A stretch of 64,000 nt of DNA. Source: Szabonella alba (lineage in GTDB: Bacteria; Pseudomonadota; Alphaproteobacteria; Rhodobacterales; Rhodobacteraceae). Position 1 is the first letter of the stretch. Each line of letters begins with the position of its first letter. Below, in pieces: positions 26,989 through 36,950 of this stretch. The stretch lies in contig NZ_JAESVN010000001.1 of NCBI RefSeq assembly GCF_016765775.1, positions 868,001-932,000 of the forward strand. Reading direction: 5' to 3'. The notes below the pieces were generated by a model. The model was not told where the DNA came from and did not search any database. It was given only the letters and a program-made list of their open reading frames with translations. A program made the translations under genes and the position numbers.

Positions 26989-27015
26989 GCGTCGCCGGAT
27001 CCCGTCCGGCGGCGC
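26989..27015 (+). other. Intercistronic hairpin after dctP
   Basis: GCGTCGCCGGA-TCCCG-TCCGGCGGCGC, an 11-bp stem with one mismatch, in the 123-base gap between dctP and dctQ. Such stems usually stabilise the binding-protein mRNA or reduce read-through. Confidence 0.45.
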
Positions 27016-27100
27016 GTGCCCCCGATCTGCCCGGCCGTCACGGAACGGCCCCCGGCGAAGGCCGGTCGTCGTGTGACGACCTCCAGCGAAGGAACAACGG

Positions 27101-27613
27101 ATGGAACGTCTTGCCGACGGGCTCGACCGGATCAACCGCGCCGTGGGTGCGGTGACGATGTGGGCGGCGCTGGCCATGGTGCTGGTGCAATTCGCCATCG
27201 TCCTGATGCGCTATGTCTTTGGCTACACGTCCATTTTCGTCAATGAATCAGTGCTGTACCTGCATGCGTCGCTGTTCATGCTGGGGGCGGGCTATACGAT
27301 GCTCGTGGGCGGTCATGTGCGGGTCGATATTTTCTATGCCACGGCAACCGCACGCAGCAAGGCGCTGATCGACATCTTCGGCCATCTGGTGCTGCTGGCC
27401 CCGGCCACGCTTATCCTGCTTTACTGGTCATGGCCCACGGTCAGCCGCGCCTGGGCAATCCGCGAGGGGGCGATGTCGGTGGGGGGCATTCCGGCCTCCT
27501 ATCTGCTCAAGACGCTGATCCCGGCCTTTTGCGTGCTGTTGCTGATACAGGGAATTTCGGCGCTGATCCGCGATGTGATCCGCCTTTCGCAGGGGGACCG
27601 TCATGGCGCTTGA
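27101..27613 (+). CDS. dctQ: TRAP transporter small membrane subunit
   Basis: 170 residues, four predicted membrane segments (about 18-40, 52-70, 88-108, 132-152). It includes NESVLYLHASLFMLGAGYTML, typical of DctQ subunits. It partners DctM and the periplasmic binding protein in sodium-coupled uptake. It overlaps dctM by 11 bases and follows dctP, with its own GCGAAGGA ribosome-binding site. Confidence 0.92.
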   Translation: MERLADGLDRINRAVGAVTMWAALAMVLVQFAIVLMRYVFGYTSIFVNESVLYLHASLFMLGAGYTMLVGGHVRVDIFYATATARSKALIDIFGHLVLLAPATLILLYWSWPTVSRAWAIREGAMSVGGIPASYLLKTLIPAFCVLLLIQGISALIRDVIRLSQGDRHGA

Positions 27614-29147
27614 TCTGCTGATGTTCGCCGCGCTGATCGCGGTGATCCTGATGGGCTATCCGGTGGCCTTTTCCATCGCGGGCGTGGCCACGGCTTTCGC
27701 GCTGATCGGCTGGTGGGCGGGGGATTTCAACATCTCGCTGATGGGCGCATTGGGCCAACGCTTCTTTGCGGTGATGACCAATCCGGTGCTGACCGCGATT
27801 CCCTTGTTCGTGCTGATGGGGGTGGTGCTGGAAAAATCCCGCATTGCCGAGGATCTGCTGGAGACGATGGGGCGGCTGTTCGGGTCCCTGCGTGGCGGAT
27901 TGGGTGTTTCGGTCATGCTGGTCGGTGCGTTGCTTGCCGCCTCGACCGGGATTGTCGGGGCGACGGTCGTCGCCATGGGCATGATCGCGCTGCCCGCGAT
28001 GCTGCGCAACGGATACAATCCGCGCCTTGCCTCGGGCATGGTCTGCACCGCCGGGACGCTGGGACAGATCATTCCGCCCTCGACCCTGCTGATCATTCTG
28101 GCCGAGGTGATGTCTTCGGCCTTCCAGCAGGCGCAGTTCAAGCAGGGCAAATTCTCGATCGAGACCATTTCGGTCGGCCAGACCTTTGCCGCCGCCCTGA
28201 TGCCGGGGTTTCTGCTGGTCGCGATCTATATCGTCTATATCCTGATCCGCGCGGCCCTTGTGCCGGGCGATGCCCCGGCAATGCGGGAAACCGCCGCCCG
28301 TCCGAAACGGGCCGAGATTTTCGGCGCGATCCTGCCGCCCGTTCTGCTGATCGTGGCGGTTCTGGGCGCGATTCTCGGTGGTGTCGCCTCACCGAATGAG
28401 GCGGCAAGCGTCGGGGCTGTGGGCGCGATTCTGCTGGCAGGGTATCGGATGGGCGCGCCACGCTGGCTGATGATTGCGGGGGCGGCGGCGCTGATGCTGC
28501 TGGCGGTCGCGGCCGGTTCCGCGCCGGTGCGGCTGCAGCGGTCCGATGCGGGTGGTTTTGAGTACATGCTGGCCGCGATCTATTCCGGGCTGGCGCTGGC
28601 GGGGTTGCTGGCCGTGGGCGCGGCAATCGTGACCGCCTTCCGCCGGGGGGTGATGATCCCGGCCATGGCGCAGACGCTGTCGGTCACCTCGATGATCTTC
28701 GCGACGATCCTGATGGCGTCCTTCTTCAGCCTTGTCTTTGTGGGGCTTGGTGGGGAACACCGGGTTGCGGCGATCCTTGAATCGCTGCCGGGCGGGCCGA
28801 CCGGGGCGCTGATCTTCGCGATGGCCTTCATCTTCGTCCTCGGCTTCTTCCTTGATTTCGTGGAAATCTCGGTAATCCTGCTGCCGCTGCTGATCCCGCC
28901 GCTGATCCTGATGGGCCATGATCCGATCTGGCTGGCCGTCCTGGTGGCGGTGAACCTGCAGACCTCGTTCCTGACGCCGCCCTTCGGGTTCTCACTGTTC
29001 TATCTGCGGGGGGCCGCGCCGCCCGAGGTGACGACCGGCATGATCTATCGCGGGGTGGTGCCCTTCATCGGATTGCAGATCTTTGCCATGGCGATCCTGT
29101 GGTTTCTGCCCGCCATCGCCACATGGCTGCCGGGCATGGTGTTCTGA
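27603..29147 (+). CDS. dctM: TRAP transporter large membrane subunit
   Basis: 514 residues, with many hydrophobic segments. Conserved DctM blocks: IPLFVLMGVVLEKSRIAEDLLETM, GTLGQIIPPST and FLTPPFGFSLFYL. It is longer than the ~430-residue average because of a central insertion (about 260-330) typical of the TakM-type group. It forms the transport channel; substrate follows the DctP above. It ends 4 bases from the convergent LysR gene. Confidence 0.94.
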   Translation: MALDLLMFAALIAVILMGYPVAFSIAGVATAFALIGWWAGDFNISLMGALGQRFFAVMTNPVLTAIPLFVLMGVVLEKSRIAEDLLETMGRLFGSLRGGLGVSVMLVGALLAASTGIVGATVVAMGMIALPAMLRNGYNPRLASGMVCTAGTLGQIIPPSTLLIILAEVMSSAFQQAQFKQGKFSIETISVGQTFAAALMPGFLLVAIYIVYILIRAALVPGDAPAMRETAARPKRAEIFGAILPPVLLIVAVLGAILGGVASPNEAASVGAVGAILLAGYRMGAPRWLMIAGAAALMLLAVAAGSAPVRLQRSDAGGFEYMLAAIYSGLALAGLLAVGAAIVTAFRRGVMIPAMAQTLSVTSMIFATILMASFFSLVFVGLGGEHRVAAILESLPGGPTGALIFAMAFIFVLGFFLDFVEISVILLPLLIPPLILMGHDPIWLAVLVAVNLQTSFLTPPFGFSLFYLRGAAPPEVTTGMIYRGVVPFIGLQIFAMAILWFLPAIATWLPGMVF

Positions 29148-29151
29148 AGCC

Positions 29152-30090
29152 TCAGAGGGCAAGGCCCGGCAGGGTCCGGCCCTGCAAGCGGTCCCGCAGA
29201 TGCGTGGCGAAGGCCGCAACGATGCGCGGGCTTACCGCGCGTTTGCGGGCAAGGCCCAGAACCATGGGCCGCACCGGTTCTGACGGGGCGGGTCCGGTGA
29301 TGGGGACCAGCCGCAACGCTGCGCCATCGGGGGATTGCGGGGCGGCGGGCCGCAGGTTCACCAGCCCATAGCCGAAACCATGCGCCACGAGTGAGAACAT
29401 CACCCCCAGCCCGCCGCAGCGTTCGGCGATGCGGGGCCGCAGGCCCGCCGTCTGGAACAGCGACAGAAAATAGTCGCGGCTATGCGGCAGATCCAGCAGG
29501 ACCATCGGTTCCGCCGCCAGCGCCGCCAGCGTCACGCTGTCGTGGCAGGCCAGCGGATGCCCGGGCGGCAGCACCGCATGCGGCGGCAGATCCAGCAGCG
29601 CATCGAAGCGCAGGGTTTTCGGCAGGTCCAGATTATAGGTCAGGGCGATGTCGATCTCACCCCGGTCCAGCAGGGTCAGCAGCCCCGCCTGATGCGCCTC
29701 CTGCATTGAAAGCCGCGCCTCGGGGAAGGCGTCCGAGAAACTGCGCCGCAGCGGCCCCATCAGCAGCGGCGCGAAGGTGACCAGACAGCCGGCCGAAACC
29801 GGCCCGCCCAGCCGCTCGGCCATATCATTCGCCAGATCGCCAAGGGCGCCCGCCTCCTCCAGCAGATGCGCCGCGCGGTCCATCAAACGCTGGCCTGCAT
29901 CGGTCAGGACCAGTCCCTGCGCATGTTGCCGTGTGAACAGCGGCAGGCCGAATTCGGCCTCAAGCTGCGCCAACGCCGCCGAAAGCGAGGGGGCCGAGAC
30001 ATTGATCCGCCGCGCCGCCGCGCTCAGGCTGCCGGCGCGGCCGATGGCCACGAAATATTCAAGCTGCCGGAAGGTGAATCGCAGGGCCAT
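29152..30090 (-). CDS. LysR-family transcriptional regulator
   Basis: 312 residues. The DNA-binding domain is at about 5-62 (FTFRQLEYFVAIGRAGSLSAAARRINVSAPSLSAALAQLEAE). An effector-binding domain of two lobes follows (GCLVTFAPLLMGPLRRSF, IDIALTYNLDLP). It is convergent with the TRAP operon and divergent from rlmJ; its target is not evident, the neighbouring TRAP genes being the nearest candidate. Confidence 0.88.
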   Translation of the reverse strand: MALRFTFRQLEYFVAIGRAGSLSAAARRINVSAPSLSAALAQLEAEFGLPLFTRQHAQGLVLTDAGQRLMDRAAHLLEEAGALGDLANDMAERLGGPVSAGCLVTFAPLLMGPLRRSFSDAFPEARLSMQEAHQAGLLTLLDRGEIDIALTYNLDLPKTLRFDALLDLPPHAVLPPGHPLACHDSVTLAALAAEPMVLLDLPHSRDYFLSLFQTAGLRPRIAERCGGLGVMFSLVAHGFGYGLVNLRPAAPQSPDGAALRLVPITGPAPSEPVRPMVLGLARKRAVSPRIVAAFATHLRDRLQGRTLPGLAL

Positions 30091-30193
30091 GGCGCGATGA
30101 TGCGGGGGGAAGCGGCGCTTGCCAAGCGGGGATCGGAAGCGGCGTCACCGGCACCCGCTTGCGCGCGCCGCATCTGGCGGATAGGTCTGGCCG

Positions 30194-30973
30194 ATGCTGT
30201 CCTATCAACATCTCTATCACGCCGGAAATCCGGCCGATGTCCATAAACACGCGGTTCTGGCGTGGATTCTGGATTACCTGACGCGCAAGGACAAGCCGCT
30301 CAGCTATATCGAGACCCATGCCGGTCGCGGGCTTTACGACCTGTCATCGCCCGAGTCGCTGAAAACCGGCGAGGCGGCGCAGGGTGTGGGGCGGATGGAG
30401 CGGCATTTTGCCCCCGATCACCCCTGGCGGCGGCTGCTGGACCGGGCGCGCGACCTGAAAGGGGCAGATGCCTATCCCGGTTCGCCCTTTCTGGCGGCAC
30501 TGGCGCTTCGTGAAAGCGACCGCATCCATCTGGCCGAACTGCATCCGCAGGAACATCGGGCGCTGTCCTATCATCTGGCGCCCTATGATGTCTCGATCCG
30601 GGCCGAGGATGGGATCGCCATGGCCCTGTCCCTGACCCCGCCGACGCCGCGCCGGGGCATGGTGCTGATCGACCCGTCCTGGGAGGTCAAGACCGAGTAT
30701 GACAGCATCCCCAAGGCGGTGGAGGATCTGGTTCGCAAGTGGAATGTCGGGATCGTGGCGCTGTGGTATCCGCTGCTGCTGTCCGGGGCGCATCTTCCGA
30801 TGATGGCGCGGCTGTCGGCGGCCTTTCCCGAGGCGCTGCGCCATGAGGTGCGCTTTCCCCCCGTGCGAGAGGGGCACCGGATGGTCGGATCGGGCCTGTT
30901 CGTCGTGAATCCGCCCTGGGGGCTGGCTGAAGAGACCACGCGGATCACGGCGATTTTCCGTCAGAAGGGCTGA
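30194..30973 (+). CDS. rlmJ: 23S rRNA (adenine(2030)-N6)-methyltransferase
   Basis: 259 residues. The N-terminus MLSYQHLYHAGNPADVHKH is diagnostic of RlmJ. SAM site: YIETHAGRGLYDL. The catalytic N6-adenine motif is DPSWEVK, where the usual motif is DPP(Y/F); the second Pro is Ser here. The late VGSGLFVVNPPW is also conserved. It methylates A2030 of 23S rRNA in E. coli. It is monogenic, between the LysR gene and a strong hairpin. Confidence 0.94.
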   Translation: MLSYQHLYHAGNPADVHKHAVLAWILDYLTRKDKPLSYIETHAGRGLYDLSSPESLKTGEAAQGVGRMERHFAPDHPWRRLLDRARDLKGADAYPGSPFLAALALRESDRIHLAELHPQEHRALSYHLAPYDVSIRAEDGIAMALSLTPPTPRRGMVLIDPSWEVKTEYDSIPKAVEDLVRKWNVGIVALWYPLLLSGAHLPMMARLSAAFPEALRHEVRFPPVREGHRMVGSGLFVVNPPWGLAEETTRITAIFRQKG

Positions 30974-30995
30974 GGCCGGGGTTTTTGCCCAAGCC

Positions 30996-31066
30996 GGGGG
31001 AGGCGGGGGCCAGCCCCCGCCTCCCCCCCCCGCACACCCGAGGTATTTTCGCCAAGATGAAAGGGC
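30996..31066 (+). repeat. Intergenic repeat element, copy B, with 15-bp hairpin
   Basis: A perfect 15-bp stem (arms 30996-31010 and 31013-31027) of alternating G- and C-rich sequence is followed by CCCGAGGTATTTTCGCCAAG and ATGAAAGGGC (31037-31066). It lies between convergent rlmJ and the MATE gene, so it probably acts as a bidirectional terminator. Related copies are at 2613 and 25761. Confidence 0.7.
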
Positions 31067-31093
31067 AAAGATACGCGCCGGTCTGGGGGGCGA

Positions 31094-32455
31094 TCAGGCG
31101 GCCAGCGGGGCGCGGCGCCAGAACCGGGCCATCAGCAGAACCGCGGCCACGGTCAGGCCCACGGTCAGGCCCAGCCAGAGGCCCGCGCCGCCAAGACCCA
31201 GCGGGAAGGCAAGGACATAGCTGACCGGTATGCCCACCATCCAGTAGCTGATCGAGGCCAGCCACATCGGCACCCGTGTATCATGAATGCCGCGCAGGAA
31301 CCCCAGCGCCATCACCTGCGCCGCATCGACCATCTGGAACAGCGCCGACAGCGCCAGAAGCAGCGTACCGAAGGCGATGATCGCCGGGGCCTGGGGGTCG
31401 TTCAGATCCAGAAACAGCGCGACGATGGCTGCGGGCAGGGTCAGGAACAGCGCGACCATTGAAAGGCCGAACAGGAACGAAAGCCCCATCGCCACCTTGG
31501 CGGCATCGCGCAGATGGCGCGCGTCATTGCGCCCTGCCGCGCGGCCGATGCGGATCGTCGCCGCATTCGACAGGCCCATATGCACCATGAAGGCCAGCGC
31601 CGTCACCTCAAGCGCGATGCCATGGGCGGCAAGCTCCATCGTGCCGATCCAGCCCATCATCAGGGCCGAGGCCTGAAACAGGCTGCCCTCGGCCAGACCG
31701 GTCAGCCCGATCGGCCAGCCGAGGCGGAACACCTGTCCGAAGGCCTGCCAGTCGGGCCGCCAGAACCGCTGGAACAGCAGGAAGCGGCGCAGCGCGGGTA
31801 GCAGATGGGCATAAAGCGCAAGGCCCAGAAAGCTGGCCAGCTGCACAAGGACCGAGGCGATGGCCGCCCCGCGCACGCCCAGTTCCGGCGCGCCCCAGTT
31901 GCCGAAGATCAGCATCCAGTTGATCAGCACATTCAGCCCCACCGCCGCCAGCGTGATCCAGAGGACAACCTGCGTGCGCTCCAGCGCGGAAAGATAGCTT
32001 TTCAGCGTCATCACCAGCAGCGCCGGGATCATGCCCAGCCCCGCGATGCGCATGTAATCCTGCGCCAGAAGCGAGACATCGGGCTTTTGCCCCAAGGCCA
32101 GCAACAGCGCCTCGGACCACCAGAAGACCGGATAGCAGAGCACCCCGAACAGGATCGAAAGCCACAGCCCCATCCGCGTGTCGCGGCGCACCTGCACCTC
32201 TTCGCCCCGCCCCAGCGCCTGCGCGACCATCGGCATCACCGCCTGCGCAAAGCCCGAGCCGAGGATGAAGACGATGAAGAACATCGAGGCGCCCAGCACC
32301 ACCGAGGCCAGTTCGGTGACCCCATACCAGCCCAGCATCACCGTATCGGTGACATGCAGCATCATCTGCGCCAGATGGCTGCCGATCAGCGGCAGGCCGA
32401 GCGCAAGCGTCGCCTTGGCATGGGCGGCGTAGCTATGGGGTTGAGCTGTGGTCAT
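31094..32455 (-). CDS. MATE-family efflux transporter (NorM-like)
   Basis: 453 residues from the ATG at 32455; two other in-frame ATGs lie 12 and 48 bases upstream. About twelve membrane segments arranged as two six-helix halves. Family features: LGLPLIGSHLAQMMLHVTDTVMLGWYG, the FGNWGAPELGVRGAAIAS block, GLAEGSLFQASALMMGWIG and the second-half ATIRIGRAAGRND. These transporters export drugs or other cationic compounds in exchange for Na+ or H+. Substrate unknown. Confidence 0.92.
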   Translation of the reverse strand: MTTAQPHSYAAHAKATLALGLPLIGSHLAQMMLHVTDTVMLGWYGVTELASVVLGASMFFIVFILGSGFAQAVMPMVAQALGRGEEVQVRRDTRMGLWLSILFGVLCYPVFWWSEALLLALGQKPDVSLLAQDYMRIAGLGMIPALLVMTLKSYLSALERTQVVLWITLAAVGLNVLINWMLIFGNWGAPELGVRGAAIASVLVQLASFLGLALYAHLLPALRRFLLFQRFWRPDWQAFGQVFRLGWPIGLTGLAEGSLFQASALMMGWIGTMELAAHGIALEVTALAFMVHMGLSNAATIRIGRAAGRNDARHLRDAAKVAMGLSFLFGLSMVALFLTLPAAIVALFLDLNDPQAPAIIAFGTLLLALSALFQMVDAAQVMALGFLRGIHDTRVPMWLASISYWMVGIPVSYVLAFPLGLGGAGLWLGLTVGLTVAAVLLMARFWRRAPLAA

Positions 32456-32629
32456 GGCGCTTGCCATAGCCGGGGCCGATGCGCCCGGCAAGGGGTCAGT
32501 CAACCCCCTTTATCCGTTGCGGGTCCGGGGATGCAGCGACGCCACGCTGGGCTATCGGGGCGGGTGACGGGGCGGGGCGATCCGAGCTAGAAAGGCCATG
32601 CGGATCACAGTCGAGGGAAGGGGCGCAGC

Positions 32630-32983
32630 ATGGCCGGTCACCGGATATTCAGCATGCGCTTTGCAAGTGTTTACCCCCATTACGTCGCGAAGGCCGAACG
32701 CAAGGGTCGCAGCAAGGATGAGGTTGACCGCATCATCTGCTGGCTGACCGGACTGGATGCCGAAGGGCTGCAGGCGCGGCTGGAGAGTGGCGCGGATTTT
32801 GAGACCTTCTTTGCCACCGCGCCCGCGCTGAACCCCGCGCGTGAACTGATAAGGGGCGTGGTCTGCGGGGTGCGGGTCGAAGAGCTGGAAGATCCGCTGA
32901 TGCAGGAAATCCGCTATCTGGACAAGCTGGTGGATGAACTGGCGCGCGGCAAGGCGATGGAGAAGATCCTTCGCCGGCCCTGA
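32630..32983 (+). CDS. DUF2200 family protein
   Basis: 117 residues, conserved through its whole length: [21 protein letters not shown], then [18 protein letters not shown] and [19 protein letters not shown]. It is soluble and without signal peptide. Members are widespread; function is unknown. The start ATG at 32630 has AGGGG upstream. It stands alone between the MATE gene and the lol operon. Confidence 0.85.
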   Translation: MAGHRIFSMRFASVYPHYVAKAERKGRSKDEVDRIICWLTGLDAEGLQARLESGADFETFFATAPALNPARELIRGVVCGVRVEELEDPLMQEIRYLDKLVDELARGKAMEKILRRP

Positions 32984-33103
32984 GCCGCACCGAAAACGGC
33001 GATGCTGCGCCACCGCGTCAGGGCAGGCGGCACAGGGGCCGGGTGCCCTTGACGGCGCGGGCCCCAGACCCCACTCTCCGCCCGCTTTCAGGAAGGATCC
33101 GAC

Positions 33104-34393
33104 ATGACCCGCAGCACCCCGCCATTCGCGCCCTTCGAATGGATGATCGCCTGGCGCTATCTGCGGGCAAGACGCGCCGAGGGCGGCGTCAGCGTCATGA
33201 CATGGATCAGCCTTGTCGGCATAACCCTTGCCGTTTTCGCGCTGATCGCCACGCTGTCGGTGCGGGCGGGCTTCCGCGCCGAATTCGTCGATACGATCCT
33301 GGGCGCCAATGCCCATGTCACGGTCTATGCCGGGCCGCATCAGGCCGCCGATGGCCGCACTATCCGCAGTTTCGAGGATTATGACGCAATTGCCGATCGC
33401 GTGGTGCGGGTGCCCTTCGTCACCCGCGCGGCCCCGGTGGTGAAAGGTCAGGTTCTGGCCAGCAATGAGGGCCGCTCGGTCGGCGTCGAGGTGACGGGGA
33501 TCCGTGAGGCGGATCTGCGCACGATCCCGCGCATCGGCGACGGGGCCGAGAATGCCAGCGGCGATATCGCCCGGTTCGATGAGGGCATCGCCATCGGCTC
33601 GGGCGTTGCGCGCGAACTGGGCCTGCAACTGGGTGACCGGCTGCGGCTGACGTCTCCCGACGGGGTGCGCACGGCCTTTGGCACCAGCCCCCGGGTTTCG
33701 GCCTATGAGGTGGTCTATATCTTCACCGCCGGGCGCTATGACATCGACCGCACCCGCGTCTACATGCCGCTGACCGAGGCGCAGAGCTATTTCAACCGCG
33801 AAGGGATGGCGGATGAGATCGAGGTCATGCTGTCGCGCCCCGAAGCGGTCGATGAGGCGGTGCTGCCCCTGATCCGGGCGGGGGGTGAACATGCGATGGT
33901 CTGGACATGGCGCGATGCCTCGGGCGCCTTCCTGCGGGCGCTGGATATCGAGGATAATGTCATGTTCATCATTCTGTCGATCCTTGTGCTGATCGCGGCG
34001 ATGAACATCGTTTCAGGCCTCATCATGCTGGTCAAGAACAAGGGGCGCGATATCGGCATCCTGCGCACCATGGGCCTGACCGAGGGATCGGTGCTGCGGG
34101 TCTTTTTCATCTGCGGTGCCTTCACCGGCATCATCGGCACGGTCTGCGGCGTGGTTCTGGGCTGCCTGTTCGCGGTCTATATCGACCCGATTTTCTCTTT
34201 CGTGAACTATGTCGCGGGGGGCGGGGTCTGGGATCCGTCGATCCGGGGGATCTATGCGCTGCCTGCGAAACTGCAGGCCGTCGATGTCGGGGCGGCGGTG
34301 GCGCTGTCGCTGGGCCTGTCCTTTGTTGTCACGATCTTTCCCGCACGGCGCGCGGCACGGATGAACCCGGTGGAGGCGCTGCGCTATGAGTGA
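33104..34393 (+). CDS. lolC: Lipoprotein-releasing ABC transporter permease (LolC/LolE type)
   Basis: 429 residues. An N-terminal membrane segment at about 28-48 is followed by a large periplasmic domain (about 50-280) and three C-terminal FtsX-type segments at about 285-310, 335-360 and 385-405. The N-terminal [17 protein letters not shown], and [23 protein letters not shown] after the first FtsX helix, are Lol signatures. A single permease gene paired with lolD suggests a homodimeric LolCDE-like complex that extracts lipoproteins from the inner membrane. AGGAAGGA precedes the ATG at 33104; its end overlaps lolD by 8 bases. Confidence 0.94.
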   Translation: MTRSTPPFAPFEWMIAWRYLRARRAEGGVSVMTWISLVGITLAVFALIATLSVRAGFRAEFVDTILGANAHVTVYAGPHQAADGRTIRSFEDYDAIADRVVRVPFVTRAAPVVKGQVLASNEGRSVGVEVTGIREADLRTIPRIGDGAENASGDIARFDEGIAIGSGVARELGLQLGDRLRLTSPDGVRTAFGTSPRVSAYEVVYIFTAGRYDIDRTRVYMPLTEAQSYFNREGMADEIEVMLSRPEAVDEAVLPLIRAGGEHAMVWTWRDASGAFLRALDIEDNVMFIILSILVLIAAMNIVSGLIMLVKNKGRDIGILRTMGLTEGSVLRVFFICGAFTGIIGTVCGVVLGCLFAVYIDPIFSFVNYVAGGGVWDPSIRGIYALPAKLQAVDVGAAVALSLGLSFVVTIFPARRAARMNPVEALRYE

Positions 34394-35075
34394 TGCGATG
34401 CTGGTGCTGGAGGGGATCGCGAAATCCTACAATCGCGGCAAGCCCTCCGAGGTCACGGTGCTGCGCGACGTGTCGCTGACGCTGGGCCGGGGGGAGGTTG
34501 TGGCGCTGGTCGCCCCGTCGGGGGCGGGGAAATCGACGCTGCTGCATATCGCGGGGCTGCTGGATACGGCCGATGCGGGCCGCGTGGTGCTGAACGGGCG
34601 CGATATGGATGGGCTGGGCGACCGGGCGCGCACGGCGGCGCGGCGGCAGGAGGTGGGGTTCATCTATCAGTTCCATCATCTTTTGCCGGAATTCTCGGCG
34701 CTGGAAAACGTGATCCTGCCGCAACGGGCCAATGCCGTGCCGCAGGCCGAGGCAGAAACCCGCGCGCGCGATCTGCTGGACCGGGTCGGCGTCGGGCCGC
34801 GTGCGGGGCACCGTCCTGCCGCGCTGTCGGGCGGCGAACAGCAGCGCGTGGCCTTTTGCCGGGCGATGGCCAATGCGCCGGGGCTGTTGCTGGCGGATGA
34901 ACCGACGGGAAATCTGGACCCCGCCACCTCGGAACAGGTGTTCGGTGCCTTGATGGCCATGGTGCGCGAGACCGGGCTTTCGGCGCTGATCGCGACCCAT
35001 AACATGGAGCTTGCGGCCCGGATGGACCGTGCGCTGCGGCTGGATCAGGGGCGGTTGACCCCTGGGATCGGCTGA
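34386..35075 (+). CDS. lolD: Lipoprotein-releasing ABC transporter ATPase
   Basis: 229 residues. Walker A is APSGAGKST (the usual first Gly is Ala), the signature is LSGGEQQR, Walker B is [10 protein letters not shown] and the H-loop His is in IATHNMELA. It powers the LolC-type permease encoded immediately upstream. Confidence 0.95.
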   Translation: MSDAMLVLEGIAKSYNRGKPSEVTVLRDVSLTLGRGEVVALVAPSGAGKSTLLHIAGLLDTADAGRVVLNGRDMDGLGDRARTAARRQEVGFIYQFHHLLPEFSALENVILPQRANAVPQAEAETRARDLLDRVGVGPRAGHRPAALSGGEQQRVAFCRAMANAPGLLLADEPTGNLDPATSEQVFGALMAMVRETGLSALIATHNMELAARMDRALRLDQGRLTPGIG

Positions 35076-35236
35076 GGGACCGCCGCGCCTGCGGGGGGTG
35101 GGGCGGCCTGCCTGCCGGTCCGCGTAGCACCTTGCGGCCGCGCGCCGAACGCATCTGCACAGACTTGGACTGCGCGGCAATCCGGACTATATTGGCATGG
35201 ATTGAATGGGACCTGCATCCGCGCGAGGAGACCGCC

Positions 35237-36049
35237 ATGCCAAAGACCCTCACACAGCCCGTGACCACGCTGGATCCGGTCTGGACCCGGCTTGAGGATG
35301 AGGCCCGCGCGGCGATTCTTGCTGAGCCGGTTCTGGGCGGGCTGATCCATTCCAGCATCCTGCATCACCCGTCACTGGAACGCGCGCTGGCCTATCGCTT
35401 CTCGCTCAAACTCGCCTCGGGAGAGATGAGTGAGCAGATCCTGCGCGAGATCGCCGATGAGGCCCATGCGGCCGAACCCGCCATCGGGCAGGCCGCGCGC
35501 GCCGATCTGATGGCGGTCTTTGAACGCGATCCGGCCTGCAACCGCTATCTGCAGCCGATCCTGTTCTTCAAGGGCTATCAGGCGGTGCAGGCCTACCGGA
35601 TTGGGCATTGGCTCTGGACCAGCGGGCGGCGCGACATGGCCTATTTCGTGCAGGCCCGGGTGTCCGAGGTGTTCGGAGTCGACATTCACCCGGCGGCGCG
35701 GATCGGGCGCGGCATCATGATCGACCATGCCCATTCCATTGTCGTCGGCGAAACGGCGGTGGTGGGGGATAATGTGTCGATGCTGCATTCCGTTACGCTG
35801 GGCGGCACCGGCAAGGAAGATGGCGACCGCCACCCCAAGATCGGCAATGGTGTGCTGATCGGGGCCGGGGCCAAGGTGCTGGGCAATATCCATGTCGGCT
35901 ATTGTTCCCGCATCGCGGCAGGGTCGGTGGTCTTGCACGATATTCCGCCCTGCAAGACCGTGGCAGGCGTTCCCGCGCGCGTGGTCGGAGAGGCAGGGTG
36001 CGACCAGCCTTCGGTCACGATGGATCAGGTGCTGCCGGAGTCGGTTTGA
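35237..36049 (+). CDS. cysE: Serine O-acetyltransferase
   Basis: 270 residues from the ATG at 35237 (GCGAGGAG upstream); an upstream in-frame extension starts in the region of an apparent leader. An N-terminal helical domain (about 1-140) and a left-handed beta-helix with hexapeptide repeats (about 145-245: IHPAARIGRGIMIDHAHS, GDNVSMLHSVTLGGTG, PKIGNGVLIGAGAKVLGNI). The catalytic DHAH and the His in LHSVTLGG are present. It acetylates serine from acetyl-CoA for cysteine synthesis. The C-terminal tail after the helix, which in homologues binds CysK, is short here. Confidence 0.95.
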   Translation: MPKTLTQPVTTLDPVWTRLEDEARAAILAEPVLGGLIHSSILHHPSLERALAYRFSLKLASGEMSEQILREIADEAHAAEPAIGQAARADLMAVFERDPACNRYLQPILFFKGYQAVQAYRIGHWLWTSGRRDMAYFVQARVSEVFGVDIHPAARIGRGIMIDHAHSIVVGETAVVGDNVSMLHSVTLGGTGKEDGDRHPKIGNGVLIGAGAKVLGNIHVGYCSRIAAGSVVLHDIPPCKTVAGVPARVVGEAGCDQPSVTMDQVLPESV

Positions 36050-36184
36050 GGGGGGGCAATCCGCTTTTGCGGGTCTGTCGCATCGGCATGGGCAGGTTTT
36101 GGTCGGCGGACAGGATCGGGAGATTTGCCTGACGACGACAAGTTCAGGCAAAATTCGCCGCGAAAGGATCGGTGATCCAGTTGG

Positions 36185-36721
36185 TCAGCGGGTATCGGTC
36201 GCTACGGCGATAAGCGCCCGAAGTTGTTTCTGTATGGAGCGTTTCCACAGAAAGCGGTTCAACCATCCCATTCCGTCAGAAGACTGCGTCGCCGAAACCG
36301 TGATATGTGTTCTGTTTTCCTCCTCGGACAGGTCAAAATCAAAGCGCAGGGGCTGCGGATTTTTGCCGAACATCCGGTGGAAAGCCTTGTCCGGGTCGCC
36401 CGGGTATTCGCTTCCGACCGGGGGCAGGCGTTCGCGTGGATTGTAACGGGTCATACGGAGGGGGCGCAGCTCAACCGTCAATCCGTTGGGGCGGTCGTAA
36501 CGCAATAGCGTTTCCACATGTTCATAATCGAAAACACCATATGCGACGCGCACGACCGTTGTCAGGTCTGCCGTCTCTTTCGAACCTGAAACATGTCGGG
36601 AACTCAGAACTCTGACCCCGTTGACGGTAGCATTTCCTGCCGTCGAGGTTAGGCGTTCGAAAACTTCATCGCAGCGAAGATGGGATAAGGCATTCATACT
36701 GAACGAAATTTTCTGTGACAT
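36185..36721 (-). CDS. Hypothetical protein of lower GC content, possible SRPBCC-like fold
   Basis: 178 residues from the ATG at 36721. No signal peptide and no motif I recognise. Layout: N-terminal beta-rich part (TTVVRVAYGVFDYEH, LTVELRPLRMTRYNPRE), a central loop PPVGSEYPGDPDKAFHRMFG, and a C-terminal strand-helix (HITVSATQSSDG followed by LWKRSIQKQLRALIAVA), an order compatible with SRPBCC-type ligand-binding proteins. Codon use is less GC-rich than that of cysE and icd, and both sides are AT-richer than average, which may mark recent acquisition. It is convergent with cysE; function unknown. Confidence 0.55.
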   Translation of the reverse strand: MSQKISFSMNALSHLRCDEVFERLTSTAGNATVNGVRVLSSRHVSGSKETADLTTVVRVAYGVFDYEHVETLLRYDRPNGLTVELRPLRMTRYNPRERLPPVGSEYPGDPDKAFHRMFGKNPQPLRFDFDLSEEENRTHITVSATQSSDGMGWLNRFLWKRSIQKQLRALIAVATDTR

Positions 36722-36950
36722 ACGCTAACGTCCCAATATTTACGCGTCCCTACTGCTGCGCAAGGCATCATGGCGCAGCCTTTACTGTATCCTAGCTTAT
36801 GATGACTTTACGATGGACAGTGAGGGTATGGCAAAACGCCGGCCTCTGAAAAGACCGGCTACTGGTCCAAATGCGTCCCGAAGTCCGTTCATCTGCCTTG
36901 CCGGAAATCGCACCTTTGAACCCCTGATAAACAACCGCACCCGCCATTTT

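Noticed and set aside
36127-36149. GCCTGA / TCAGGC hairpin after cysE
   Set aside because: Short stem with an 11-base loop and no T run; too weak to call a terminator.
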